Shown here: one piece after another, positions 43,589-51,930 of the stretch
Position numbering within the stretch: the first letter of the stretch is position 1
Layout of the letters: every line of letters begins with the position of its first letter
NCBI RefSeq assembly: GCF_009760925.1
Contig: NZ_VRLV01000004.1
Coordinates: forward strand, 126,308-190,307
Reading direction: 5' to 3'
Origin: Nonomuraea typhae
GTDB lineage: Bacteria; Actinomycetota; Actinomycetes; Streptosporangiales; Streptosporangiaceae
DNA length: 64,000 nucleotides
Position numbers and translations under genes: made by a program
Notes under the pieces: generated by a model
Databases searched by the model: none
What the model saw: the letters and a program-made list of their open reading frames with translations, nothing else
Told to the model about the DNA's origin: nothing

Positions 43589-43616
43589 CTTGTTGTTTGA
43601 GTTCTGATCTTCGCGT
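43589..43616. repeat. IS left terminal inverted repeat
   Basis: 28 bp, exact reverse complement of 45311-45338. Confidence 0.9.
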
Positions 43617-43660
43617 TCGCGACGTTCGGGACCTTCTGGGTGGTGGCTGTGTGTAGTCGG

Positions 43661-45169
43661 TCAGGTGGTGCGGCGGGGTTTGGTGCCCTTCTTGTGGTGA
43701 GCTGGGCGTTTGTAGAGCTCGCCGGTGACCAGGAGAAGCCCAACCTCGTAGCGCGGAGCGCGGCGATTGGTGGAGCCGAGCGGCCGTCCACGGCCGGGCC
43801 CAGACGGTTTGGGCGCACGGGCGATCGGTGGCGCTTTTGTGCGCAGGTTCCGAAACCCCCGGCGGACCCGGGCTGGGGTGAGTTTGGCCGCATCCAGGGG
43901 TTTCTCCCAGGGGCGGCGTAGATCGTGGACCAGCCCGCGAGCGAGGCGGAGCTGGGTGTGCACGGCGATGACCAGCCAGGTCCAGACGTCGGCGGCTTGC
44001 GGGTCGCGCAGGCGTGGTTTGGTCCAGCCAAGGGTCTGCTTGAGCAGCCGGAACGTGTGCTCCAGGTCGAATCTTCGTAGGAACGCCTGCCAGAGCCGGT
44101 CGACGTCATGCTCGGTCGCGCCGGTGCCTGACCACCACAGCCACAGCGGCTTGGGGTCACCGCCAGAGGGCAGGTGATCGACCTGCAGCCTGATTACGGT
44201 GCCCTCGATGAGAGGCAGGTCGCCGGGGTAGTCCTGCCAGGCGGCCCGGTGGGTCAAGATCGGGTGCAGCCGGTCCCACGCCATCGCGGTCGCACTGCCG
44301 TAGCGAGTGGTGTCGGTGACGGTCGCCGCGTGCGGGTCACCCCAGGTGGCGGGCTTGCCGAAGACGAACTCGGCGCCGTGCTTGGGGTAGCGGCCGCCGT
44401 AGGGGTGGGCACGGTCGAATTCCTCCCGGGAGGGAGCGGGACGGCGCATCACCCGATCGGAGCGCATCCGCCCCAGGACTTCCACGGGCAGGTCGGCCAG
44501 CAGGAACGCCAGGCGGGGCACGTCGTAGCCGGCGTCCACGACGATGAGGATGGCGGGGTCGCCGTCGGTGTGCCGGCCCGCTTCGATCAGGCGCTCGACG
44601 ACCTGGCGCAGCTGGTCGGCGCTGACCTGCGCGAGGTCGGCGCCTGGCTCCAGCCGGATGGCGTCCAGCAGCGCGGTCCAGGAGGTACGGCCACTCTCCA
44701 GGGCGGCAACGATGGAGTATGGCCAGCCCGGGATCATCTGGTGCTTGCTCTTCTCACTGCGGCCGTAGGTGTGGCAGAAGGAGCGGTCCGGGCTGGTGAC
44801 GGCGTCGGGCCGCAGCCACGGCGACACATCGGCCGCGAGCACGATCCGGCCATCGGCCGCCCGCGGCAGCGGTAGCGTCGCCAGTGTCCGGCGCAGCCGC
44901 CCGATCTCGATCCGGCCGTGGTTGACTCCGTCGTAGAGCGCTGCGTGCCCGCGCCGGTGCTCAGGCGCCAGCGCCAGGTCCACCAGCGTCTTGACCGGCC
45001 CCTCGGTGCACAACACCGCCTCGGCCAGCTCGAACAGCTCATCGCGCCGTGCGATCAGGCACGCGTAAAACTCCTGCCGGAACTCCGACAACCGGGCCAG
45101 TCCGTCCGGCCTGGCGCTCATCGTGTCGATCCGCGTTCGTGTCGCCGTCGCGCGTGCCAGAGTGGGCAT
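43661..45169 (-). CDS. IS transposase, DDE (IS701/IS4-like actinobacterial type)
   Basis: About 502 residues from ATG 45169; ATG 45121 is equally possible and the frame is open to 45310. RNase H-type core: a first acid in VLAADVSPWLRPD, a second in LIVVDAGYDVPRLAF, and E in the C-terminal LEHTFRLLKQTLGW (the ExxxxxK-like helix). Basic disordered tail (KKGTKPRRTT). It resembles the widespread actinobacterial transposase often annotated as NF041680-type. All parts look intact, so the element may be active. Confidence 0.8.
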   Translation of the reverse strand: MPTLARATATRTRIDTMSARPDGLARLSEFRQEFYACLIARRDELFELAEAVLCTEGPVKTLVDLALAPEHRRGHAALYDGVNHGRIEIGRLRRTLATLPLPRAADGRIVLAADVSPWLRPDAVTSPDRSFCHTYGRSEKSKHQMIPGWPYSIVAALESGRTSWTALLDAIRLEPGADLAQVSADQLRQVVERLIEAGRHTDGDPAILIVVDAGYDVPRLAFLLADLPVEVLGRMRSDRVMRRPAPSREEFDRAHPYGGRYPKHGAEFVFGKPATWGDPHAATVTDTTRYGSATAMAWDRLHPILTHRAAWQDYPGDLPLIEGTVIRLQVDHLPSGGDPKPLWLWWSGTGATEHDVDRLWQAFLRRFDLEHTFRLLKQTLGWTKPRLRDPQAADVWTWLVIAVHTQLRLARGLVHDLRRPWEKPLDAAKLTPARVRRGFRNLRTKAPPIARAPKPSGPGRGRPLGSTNRRAPRYEVGLLLVTGELYKRPAHHKKGTKPRRTT

Positions 45170-45310
45170 CGCGGTCACCGCCTCGCCTCGGAGTCTTGGT
45201 CGAATCCGAAGATGAGACGGTGACCGTCCCCTTTCACGGCGACACACCGTGCCGAAACGGCCACAATCCGCTGTGTGGTGATACATCACCCGAGCCGCCG
45301 AACGCGGCAT

Positions 45311-45338
45311 ACGCGAAGATCAGAACTCAAACAACAAG
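45311..45338. repeat. IS right terminal inverted repeat
   Basis: 28 bp, exact reverse complement of 43589-43616. Confidence 0.9.
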
Positions 45339-45725
45339 CTTACCCAGCGCACCGTTCCCGCAGCGGTGCTCTCCGAGCAACTGCATCACCTGGAAGCCGC
45401 GATGCAGCTTCCGTCCGTCTCTGTGGGGATCGTCCCGGACTCAGCAAGGCGGTACGGCCTGTGGCAGCCGGAGGCGTTCTACATGTTCGACGACGAGCTG
45501 GTGGCCGTCGAGCTGGTCTCTGGCCTACTGGAAGTGCGACAACCGGGAGAGGTCGCCCTGTATATACAAATATTCACCGCACTGGCGGCACATGCCGCGC
45601 ATGGGGCGGCAGCCCGAGTCCTGATTACTGCTGCTCTGGAGAGACTAGGAGCGTAAGACAGCGCAGGGCGGCAACCTTGGGCAATCTCCTAGTCAGCGCG
45701 CAGACGTGCACGTCACCGTCGGTGT

Positions 45726-46055
45726 ATGACCCCCCGAGCCGCCGAGAGCACCCGGAACGAGATCACCCGTGAGACCGCCGAGCGCCACGAGCAGCGCCTT
45801 CAGGGGGTGATGAATCTGCTCGCCGCTAACCGCGGGGAGGTGCATTTCCGGCTGGTCTCCCGTATCCGCCTCCACATGGAGAGCATGGTTCCCCGCTACT
45901 CCGAACCCGAACTGGAGATCTATGACCATCGGGGACGTGCACGGGCCACCATCACGGTAGAGCGCAAGGAGTTCAGGGTGGCGCTGATGCTGACTGGTGG
46001 CGTCGTTCACGTCAAGGAAGCCAGGCAGGCCGCACTGCTGGCGGGCACACCGTGA
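45726..46055 (+). CDS. Unknown protein
   Basis: 109 residues starting at ATG 45726. Basic helical N-terminus (RNEITRETAERHEQRLQGVM), then a beta-rich part (RVALMLTGGVVHVKEARQ). Stop overlaps the next start (GTGA). Not recognised; the small size and pairing suggest a regulatory or accessory role in the hydrolase/methyltransferase cluster. Confidence 0.6.
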   Translation: MTPRAAESTRNEITRETAERHEQRLQGVMNLLAANRGEVHFRLVSRIRLHMESMVPRYSEPELEIYDHRGRARATITVERKEFRVALMLTGGVVHVKEARQAALLAGTP

Positions 46056-46267
46056 ACGAGCGGGGTGTAGCGGTTCTCGTCCGTGGCTTCCCGCGCTGGG
46101 AGATCACCGAGTCGTGCGTCCCCGGCCGTTTGATCGCGACCCGGCGTAGCCCCGTACCCGGCCAGGACAACGTTCACCGCGGTTCCCTTCAAGAGCTGCG
46201 GCGGGCGCTCGAAACAGAAGGACGCGGCGGTCAAGTCCTTTATCTGCCGCAAAGCAAGGTCAGCTAG
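46052..46267 (+). CDS. Unknown small protein
   Basis: 71 residues starting at GTG 46052, overlapping the previous stop by 4 bases. RGFPRWEITESCVPGRLIAT and LQELRRALETEGRGGQVLYL. Not recognised. It lies 26 bases before the hydrolase. Confidence 0.55.
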   Translation: MNERGVAVLVRGFPRWEITESCVPGRLIATRRSPVPGQDNVHRGSLQELRRALETEGRGGQVLYLPQSKVS

Positions 46268-46293
46268 CCCCCTCGCGTCGAAGGAGCCATGTC

Positions 46294-47349
46294 GTGACCA
46301 TCATCGGTAGAACTGCTGTCGGCTTCGCCCTGGCGGGTCTCGCCAGTGCCCTGTACCAGAAGACATCCGAGCGGACTGACCTCCGCCGCTTCCCCGCACC
46401 CGGCCGCTTCGTCATGGTCCGAGGCCGGCGACTGCACGTGCACGCCGAGGGCGAGGGCGGCCCGACTGTAGTCATCCTGCCCGGTATGACCGATAACGGT
46501 CTGGGCTGGGTCCACGTCCGGCGGGGACTGGTGCCGGGTCAGCGGGTGTGGCAGTACGACCGGGCGGGGCTTGGATGGAGCGAGGGTCCGTCCTGGTGGG
46601 AGTGGCGTGGCTGCTCGGCGCTGGCCGATGAGCTCCACGAGGTTTTGGAGGCGTCCGGCGAGCCGGGCCCGTTCCTGCTCGTCGGTCATTCGATGGGCGG
46701 GGAGATCGCCCGGCTGTATGTGGCCCGCCACCGTGACCAGGTCGCTGGGATGGTGCTCGTGGATGCCCCTTCCGAGCGTATGACCTGGATGATCGAGGAG
46801 TTCGGTTGGCGGGATGCCGGGCCGCTGCGGCACTGGGGGTCGGCCCTGCGCTACGCCGTGATGCCCTGCGGCCTGGTCCGCGCTCGGCTGCTCTTGGCGA
46901 TCCGTCGAGGGGAAGAGCCGGACATGCTGCGTCGGATGCGGCAGCGCCTCCCGGCCGAGCTGGTCGAGCTGGGGATGGCGCTGGAGTTGACCAGCGGGCA
47001 GCGCCGCGCGGAGGTCCTGGAGGATCTCGGCCGGGCCGGAGCCATCAAGGTCCTGGAGGCCGGACGCACGCACTTCGGGAATCTGCCGCTGACCGTCATC
47101 TCTAAAGCCCCATACCCGGCAGCAGACACCTACTACGGCGACTACTTCGCCAGCAGGCCGCCGGAGGTCGCCGAGCGCTACAACCGCGTCTGGGCGCGCA
47201 TCCAAACCGACCTGGTCAGCCTGTCCGACGACAGCACGCTGATCGTCGCCGAGCGGGCCGCGCACAACATCCAGGCCGACGAGCCTGAGCTGATCGTCAA
47301 GGCCGTCACCGACATGTGCGCCAAGCTCCGGACCGCGAAGTCCAGCTAG
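46294..47349 (+). CDS. Alpha/beta hydrolase
   Basis: 351 residues with the alpha/beta-hydrolase fold: oxyanion region VVILPGMTDNGLGW, YDRAGLGWSEG, nucleophile S133 in GHSMGG, and H324 (AAHNIQ) as the catalytic histidine. A hydrophobic N-terminus (TAVGFALAGLASALY) could anchor it to the membrane. Substrate unknown. It is followed 25 bases later by the peptide/methyltransferase pair and may belong to the same cluster, for example as a hydrolase of a peptide or ester. Confidence 0.85.
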   Translation: MTIIGRTAVGFALAGLASALYQKTSERTDLRRFPAPGRFVMVRGRRLHVHAEGEGGPTVVILPGMTDNGLGWVHVRRGLVPGQRVWQYDRAGLGWSEGPSWWEWRGCSALADELHEVLEASGEPGPFLLVGHSMGGEIARLYVARHRDQVAGMVLVDAPSERMTWMIEEFGWRDAGPLRHWGSALRYAVMPCGLVRARLLLAIRRGEEPDMLRRMRQRLPAELVELGMALELTSGQRRAEVLEDLGRAGAIKVLEAGRTHFGNLPLTVISKAPYPAADTYYGDYFASRPPEVAERYNRVWARIQTDLVSLSDDSTLIVAERAAHNIQADEPELIVKAVTDMCAKLRTAKSS

Positions 47350-47374
47350 GCCCAACAGGTAGAGGGAGAATGCC

Positions 47375-47515
47375 ATGAGACCCCAGGTAGGCAAGCACGA
47401 CGACAACAAGAAGCCCGGCGACAAGCCGCTGCCCAAGCAGCCGAAACCGTCGTCGGACGGCACGCAGCCGGGCGGCAAGGGCGACGGCTCACACGCCGGA
47501 GGCGAGAAGAAGTGA
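47375..47515 (+). CDS. Possible RiPP precursor peptide (imiditide-like)
   Basis: 46 residues starting at ATG 47375 behind AGAGGGAGA. Lys-, Gly-, Pro- and Asp-rich, no Cys. Two Asp-Gly steps (D28-G29 and D37-G38) are the favoured sites for aspartimide formation. It overlaps the methyltransferase gene by 4 bases, so the two are made together. This two-gene layout, a short Lys-rich Asp-Gly peptide followed by a PIMT homologue, is that of imiditides, whose defining step is methylation of an Asp and cyclisation to aspartimide. Assignment is by layout and composition. Confidence 0.6.
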   Translation: MRPQVGKHDDNKKPGDKPLPKQPKPSSDGTQPGGKGDGSHAGGEKK

Positions 47516-48627
47516 CCGATCTGAGCGACCAGATAGCCGGGCCCTTCGAGCCGCTGGGCCCCCGATGGCTGCAAGCCCTGGGATCGAACCCGCGAGGGCT
47601 GTTCATCCCGAGCCAGGCGTGGGTGTCGCCGGGCGACGGGCCCGGCTATGTGATCGACCGTGACGCGGATGCCTCGGCCTGGGAGAAGGCCGTCTACAGC
47701 GACATCTCGATCGTCACCCAGATCGACGACGGGGCCACACCCGTTGTCGACGGCTACGAGGACGGGCGACTCTACTCCTCGTCCAACTCCATGCCCACGA
47801 TCGTGGCTGCCGAGCTTGGGCTCCTCGGCCTCCACACCGACGATCACGTGCTGGAGATCGGCACTGGAACCGGGTGGACGGCAGCGCTCATCTCCAGTTT
47901 CGTCGGTGACGGCCAGGTGACCACGGTTGAGATCGACATCGACGTCTACCGGCAGGCCGGGGGCAACCTGGCGCGGGCCGGTCACGACGACGTCCGGCTG
48001 ATCCACGGGGACGGCACCCTGGGCTATCCCAGCGGCCAGCCGTACGACGCTGTGCACGTCACCGTCGGCGCGATCGAGGCGTCGCCCGCATGGATCGAGC
48101 AGACCCGGCCAGGCGGCACCATCGTGTTCCCGTGGATGCCGACATGGCGGTACGGTGCGTTCGTTGCCCTGCGGGCCGTGGGCGATGGCACAGCGGTCGG
48201 TCGTATCGAATCGGGCTGCTCGTTCATGATGATGCGCGGCCAGCGCTCCGGGGAGCTTCGGGGGCTCGGCGACGACGTCCGCAAGCGCCCGGCCCGGATC
48301 GACCCGCAGCGAATCGCCGGGGAGTGGGCAGCCTCGATCTTCCTGAACGCGATGCTGCCCGGCGTCGTCTGCACCACCGAGCAGGACGGCGGGTTCGTGC
48401 TGTGGGCTCACTCCGACACCTCAGCCGCCTACGTCACGTGGGATGAGGAGGTGGGCGACTGGATCGTGCAGGCCAGCGGCGACCGCGACCTGTACGGCGA
48501 AGCCGAGGAGGTGTTCCTGCGCTGGATCTCCTGGGGTTGCCCGGCCAGCAACCGGTACGGCTACAGCAGCACGCCGGAGGGCGACGTCATCTGGGTGGAC
48601 CATCCCGGGCGGGTCGTCAATCTGTGA
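47512..48627 (+). CDS. Protein-isoaspartate methyltransferase homologue, probable RiPP enzyme
   Basis: 371 residues starting at GTG 47512. The N-terminal two thirds is a PIMT-type SAM methyltransferase: motif I E115-I-GTGTGW, a following acid in TTVEIDIDVY, and YDAVHVTVGAIEASPAWIEQ with PGGTIVFPW. Residues about 220-371 are an added C-terminal domain found in actinobacterial PIMT homologues linked to peptides rather than repair. Repair PIMTs are about 210-230 residues, so this is the long, peptide-associated type. Expected reaction: methyl ester on an Asp of the 47375 product. Confidence 0.82.
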   Translation: MTDLSDQIAGPFEPLGPRWLQALGSNPRGLFIPSQAWVSPGDGPGYVIDRDADASAWEKAVYSDISIVTQIDDGATPVVDGYEDGRLYSSSNSMPTIVAAELGLLGLHTDDHVLEIGTGTGWTAALISSFVGDGQVTTVEIDIDVYRQAGGNLARAGHDDVRLIHGDGTLGYPSGQPYDAVHVTVGAIEASPAWIEQTRPGGTIVFPWMPTWRYGAFVALRAVGDGTAVGRIESGCSFMMMRGQRSGELRGLGDDVRKRPARIDPQRIAGEWAASIFLNAMLPGVVCTTEQDGGFVLWAHSDTSAAYVTWDEEVGDWIVQASGDRDLYGEAEEVFLRWISWGCPASNRYGYSSTPEGDVIWVDHPGRVVNL

Positions 48628-48653
48628 TCAACGTGACCAGTCCCGTCCGAGTG

Positions 48654-48688
48654 CTGCCTGGTCATCCTCGCGGAGGATGACCGGGCAG
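48654..48688. terminator. Bidirectional terminator
   Basis: Near-perfect 16-bp stem (48654-48669 with 48673-48688, core GGTCATCCTC/GAGGATGACC) between the convergent genes ending at 48627 and 48706. Confidence 0.75.
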
Positions 48689-48705
48689 TCCATGGGGGGA
48701 GAGCG

Positions 48706-48999
48706 CTACTTGACCGGCCTCCAGTGCCAGGTGCCATTCGGGTACTGGGTGCACTTGTATTTCCGGCTGTGCGTAGCGTGCCGCATCGAGTAGCCGTACT
48801 GGTTGTACTGAGCCTTCGCACAGAACGCGCCCGGCGAAACACAGTCCCAATGCTTGCCGTGCTTGTAGTAGTACCGGCCGCTATCTTGCTTCTCCGTGCA
48901 CCAGCCTGCGTTTGATGTCGTGGCGGCAGCCGACGCAGCCGGGATGGACAGGAAAAGGAGGGAGGCAGCGCTGAACGCCGCGCAGAGGGATTTCCGCAC
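48706..48999 (-). CDS. Small secreted Cys-containing protein
   Basis: 97 residues, ATG at 48999. Clear signal peptide (RKSLCAAFSAASLLFLSIPA ending ASAAA). The mature part has four Cys, many Tyr, Lys and His (GRYYYKHGKHWDC; GYSMRHATHSRKYKC), suggesting a small disulfide-bonded exported protein. No family recognised. Confidence 0.7.
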   Translation of the reverse strand: MRKSLCAAFSAASLLFLSIPAASAAATTSNAGWCTEKQDSGRYYYKHGKHWDCVSPGAFCAKAQYNQYGYSMRHATHSRKYKCTQYPNGTWHWRPVK

Positions 49000-50166
49000 A
49001 AGTCGTGATCATATTTGTGGTGTTGTGGCCGCGCTAGTGTCCCGATTTCGAGATTTCGCGCCCCAGAGTGCATGACCCGCGAGACCCTGACCAGGCACTT
49101 GGTGCTGGCCACGCCTCACGTGGTGTGCCAGGAACTCGAACCCGGCTCACTAGCTCCCGAGATCGGGCGGCGTCGACCTGCCTACTCAGGCGAAACGTCG
49201 TGGGGCAGGCCACTCTCTCATCCGGCGATGAGATGGCCATCAGAGTCGCGATGCACGTTCTGCGGGACGTCGTGCTTTCTGAGGTACAGGTTCAACGCTG
49301 TTGTAACCGTGGTTCGCCCACGCTGCCCGGAAGAGTCGCAGGAATGCCAGAGCCGTGCACGAGAGATCGGAGCCACTCGAACGGAGAGATGACCAGATCG
49401 GGGTCTTCACCGCTGCCGTTCGGTCGCCGGTTCGCGCGTTGCTGTAGTCGTGCGGTAACGCTTCAGTGAATCCTGGGTCGTTCTTGTTGAGCTCGGTGGG
49501 GGCACCCAGCGCGTCGGCATAGTCGGTGATCGCCGCCTCGACAATCTCCTTCGGGCCTTTCCCGGTCGACAAGCGCGAGGCCGGCAGCGCGTGGGGCCAT
49601 ATTGAGTGGGGGCCGGGCAAGGCTTCATAGGCACCCGCCACGGAGCCGTACCCAGTCAGCATCGAACTGGACGACCCCTGGCGCGAGGGCGATGAGGTGA
49701 CGATCGGCCGCTATCCCCGTGATCAACGTGGTCGAAGCTTGGGGCCTGTCGCCCATGTTGGACATCACCGCCCCCGGCATCTGGACTGGTTCACTCAAAT
49801 GGACAACGGCGAGTTCGTCGCGTGGATGGCCCACGAGGACGGCTCGTGGGAGCGAGCGACATCTACCCATCCAAGCGGCCGGCCGGCGGTACACAGGGCG
49901 GCCCAGGCGTCGGTGGGACCTCCTCGACGAACTAAGGGACTACCGGCTTCAGCATGGGGAACTGTCAGTGGGCGGGCCGGAGCAATGGTGAACCCGATGG
50001 CCAGATCGCCCTGCGGCGTGGAGGGTGGGAGGCGGTTATCGCGTAGTCGAGGAGAACGCCGCGACTTCCCGCAACGCTTCAAAGAACTCGGAGGCATGGA
50101 GCTCTGCTTGCTTTGCTGGCAGTTGCGTTAGACAGCTCAGCGACGAGGCTCGTTAGACTCTGCGTC
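49000..50166. other. Gene debris, no intact gene
   Basis: Fragments in several frames: minus strand about 49400-49660 (STGKGPKEIVEAAITDYADA, LGAPTELNKNDPGFTEALP), plus strand about 49645-49880 (EDVTIGRYP-like start, then WFTQMDNGEFVAWMAHEDG) with shifts, and plus strand about 49895-49985 (RRRWDLLDELRDYRLQHGEL) ending at TGG-TGA. Each is coding-like but broken, so this is a decayed region at the right edge of the cargo island. Confidence 0.55.
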
Positions 50167-50382
50167 ATGGCTACCAAGAGGGTGCTGCCGCAGCACAAGC
50201 GCTTCGAGACGGCTGACGTCACGTGCCCTCGGCTGGAGTGCATGGCGGTCAAGGGTCAGCCGTGCATGACCAAGGCCCGCCACCGCGGCATGGTGCCGCA
50301 GGACAAGCTTCACCCTGAGCGTCGCCAGAAGCAGGACGAGCTCGACCAGCAGCGAGCTGAGCGTGAGCAGGATGAATCCTAG
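50167..50382 (+). CDS. Small zinc-binding phage protein
   Basis: 71 residues starting at ATG 50167. CPRLECMAVKGQPCMTKARH gives Cys-Cys-Cys-His spacing typical of a short zinc peptide seen in many actinophages; the tail is charged and helical (RRQKQDELDQQRAEREQDE). Likely DNA-binding or an adaptor. TAGACT 9 bases before the ATG could be a -10 element. Ends three bases before regulatory site D. Confidence 0.7.
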   Translation: MATKRVLPQHKRFETADVTCPRLECMAVKGQPCMTKARHRGMVPQDKLHPERRQKQDELDQQRAEREQDES

Positions 50383-50384
50383 TC

Positions 50385-50416
50385 GAAAGTCGGAGTGAAT
50401 ATCCGGCTTTACGAGA
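50385..50416 (+). promoter_or_regulatory. Two-block regulatory site D
   Basis: GAAAG (50385-50389), 16 bases, GCTTTACGAGA (50406-50416), pointing into the non-coding block 50417-51010. Confidence 0.75.
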
Positions 50417-50424
50417 ACTTGTGT

Positions 50425-50960
50425 GAAGTCATGGGCGTGCTGTAGCGTCTGCCCGTCGAAACAATCTTGAGGCACGGACGGGCGCCAGAAGCCCGCCACG
50501 CGCTGCGTTCCGCAGGCGTCCCGCCATGGAGGCACGAGGCGGAATGAGTACCTCCCGCCGGCTAACCCACCGGGTGTAGTGCGAGGCCCGAAAGGGCTGG
50601 AGGGGTCACTGAATCTACAGGCGGCCAGGCTTTGGTCCCCGAAGTCCCCACGCGCGACGGCCACCGTTCCGGCAAGGTCCCGATGTCCGGGGGATAGGCC
50701 GCGAGGCACGGGATCGGAACACGGCAGGCTCGGCCTGGACCCCGCAGAGGGGTGCGCCCTGGACGACACCATCCCCGCGGGGGAGCGGGCCTGGGCGCTG
50801 GACCCTGTAGAGCATCCCGCCCTGGGGACGCGTAATGACCGTCCTGGCAGCGATCCGACCGATGCGACCGACCGACGGCGTACGGAGATGAGCTGACCCC
50901 CACCTGCTCGTGAGACGACCCTCCTGAACGGGAGAGTTGTGCCGTTTCGCGAGCAGGGGG
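50425..50960 (+). ncRNA. Candidate long structured RNA
   Basis: About 540 bases with no convincing coding frame: the best plus ORF (50579-50896) has many A/T third positions, and the long minus ORF is Arg/Gly/Pro shadow. Many local stems occur in order: GCCCGTC 50451-50457 with GACGGGC 50477-50483; a 9-bp bulged hairpin 50498-50519; GCCC-GAAA-GGGC 50586-50597; ACCCC/GGGGT 50739-50753; TCCCC/GGGGA 50772-50784; and a closing two-level hairpin 50903-50957 (CCTGCTCG with CGAGCAGG). It starts just after regulatory site D and ends before site E. Not matched to GOLLD, ROOL or other named RNAs. Confidence 0.45.
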
Positions 50961-51024
50961 GCGGGCTCCCCTCCCTGGCTTCCCTCCCTCGGGCCCCGGA
51001 GATGGCCCACCCCAACTCTTGTGC

Positions 51025-51056
51025 GAAAGTCGTACTCGCTATTAAGCTTTACGTGA
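51025..51056 (+). promoter_or_regulatory. Two-block regulatory site E
   Basis: GAAAG (51025-51029), 16 bases, GCTTTACGTGA (51046-51056), 60 bases before ATG 51117. Confidence 0.75.
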
Positions 51057-51116
51057 ATTGATCGGTCGACTCACCACCGGCCGTAAGCCGCCACACCCAA
51101 CCACGAAGGATCCAGC

Positions 51117-51419
51117 ATGTTCACCAACGACATCGCCGCAGTCATGACCGGCGCGATGGACGCCGACCTGGCCGTCGACCGTATCGAGCTCCAGGCCGCG
51201 GTCGCACACCAGATCGTCTGCCTCAAGACCGAGCGCGTCCTGGACGTTCGCGACGCGGTCTACTTCCACGTCACCGGCCCGGCTGGAAACACCGGCGCCG
51301 ACGTCGTCGACGCCGACTGGTTCGACGGCTACGAGCCCGAGCTGCGCACCATCTGCCGAGAGAAGGGCATCACACTGCGCGTTCTGGACGGCCGCAAGCT
51401 CTTCGGCGCCCGGCGGTGA
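51117..51419 (+). CDS. Unknown protein under site E
   Basis: 100 residues starting at ATG 51117 behind CACACCCAACCACGAAGGA. Alpha/beta composition (LDVRDAVYFHVTGPAG; ADWFDGYEPELRTICREKGI). Not recognised. The stop overlaps the next GTG, so both form one operon. Confidence 0.65.
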   Translation: MFTNDIAAVMTGAMDADLAVDRIELQAAVAHQIVCLKTERVLDVRDAVYFHVTGPAGNTGADVVDADWFDGYEPELRTICREKGITLRVLDGRKLFGARR

Positions 51420-51877
51420 AGATCGACCTGTCCTTCACGGTGTCGGTCTCCGAGGACTCCTGGGCCGACCGATTCGGAGTCGACCTGCTCATGTGTCCGT
51501 GGGATGTCGGCTACCACCTGAGCGACGCCATCGGATGGCTGCCCGGCATCTCCGACACCAACGCCCGCATCCACTGGCGCGGCTCGCGCCCCGCGGCGAG
51601 CGAGCCGGGCCGCTGGGTTGAGAGCTTCCACATGGTCATCGAGGTCCCCGCGGCGAGGTGGGAGGCATGGGCACAGATCAAGCCCGGGCGAGCCCGGCGC
51701 GACGCGATCGAGTACCTCACCTGCTCCGTCGCGGCCGGCCTGCTGGTCGACACCGACGCGGTTGTCACCTGGCAGCAGCCCGCCGGGGGAGACCCAATCG
51801 ACATGGCCCAGATCGTTCCGAAGCAGCGGGCCCAGCTCCTGTTCCGCTGGCCCATAGGTCGAGAGAGTGAGCGGTAG
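51416..51877 (+). CDS. Unknown protein
   Basis: 153 residues starting at GTG 51416 (GTGA overlap). N-terminus KIDLSFTVSVSEDSWADRFG, Trp-rich centre (HLSDAIGWLPGISDTNARIH), and DAVVTWQQPAGGDPIDMAQI. Not recognised. Confidence 0.65.
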   Translation: MKIDLSFTVSVSEDSWADRFGVDLLMCPWDVGYHLSDAIGWLPGISDTNARIHWRGSRPAASEPGRWVESFHMVIEVPAARWEAWAQIKPGRARRDAIEYLTCSVAAGLLVDTDAVVTWQQPAGGDPIDMAQIVPKQRAQLLFRWPIGRESER

Positions 51878-51930
51878 GCGCCGGCGGACCCGCGCCAGAA
51901 CACGTTTCTTACTTCGTAAAGGCCCAACGA

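Larger units (their letters stand above)
43589..45338 (-). mobile_element. Complete insertion sequence with DDE transposase
   Basis: 1750-bp IS. Terminal inverted repeats of 28 bp, identical, at 43589-43616 and 45311-45338 (outer end CTTGTTGTTTGAG). A 5-base target duplication CTTAC flanks it at 43584-43588 and 45339-45343. It carries one transposase gene on the minus strand. Intact ends and duplication indicate a recent insertion. Confidence 0.9.
43041..45656 (+). pseudogene. XRE-family regulator (HTH plus DUF5753) split by an IS
   Basis: The 5' part (TTG 43041 to 43588) encodes an HTH (LREVREQAGITGRELAVKAG, EKVSRIENATRA) and the start of a DUF5753 domain (LRAYTPNMIPGLLQTAGYTE). The 3' part (45344-45656) encodes the rest (LEAAMQLPSVSVGIVPDSAR; FYMFDDELVAVELVSG). 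Removing the IS and one copy of the 5-base target duplication restores one continuous frame across the junction (EEQALTQRTVPAAVL). The intact regulator would be about 290 residues and would pair with the DUF6879 protein 16 bases upstream. Confidence 0.85.

Noticed and set aside
49133..49160. T-loop-like CTCGAACCCGG suggesting a tRNA
   Set aside because: Flanking sequence does not give acceptor or anticodon stems.
50579..50896. 105-codon plus-strand ORF in the structured block
   Set aside because: Third-position A/T is far higher than in real genes here and the composition is not protein-like; kept as non-coding.
50137..51015. 292-codon minus-strand frame across the structured block
   Set aside because: Arg/Gly/Pro/Ser-rich with no domain, and it runs through the zinc-peptide gene and site D; more likely chance openness in GC-rich RNA sequence.
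51905..51925. CTTCGTAAAGGCC as another regulatory half-site
   Set aside because: No GAAAG block at the required distance on the minus strand.
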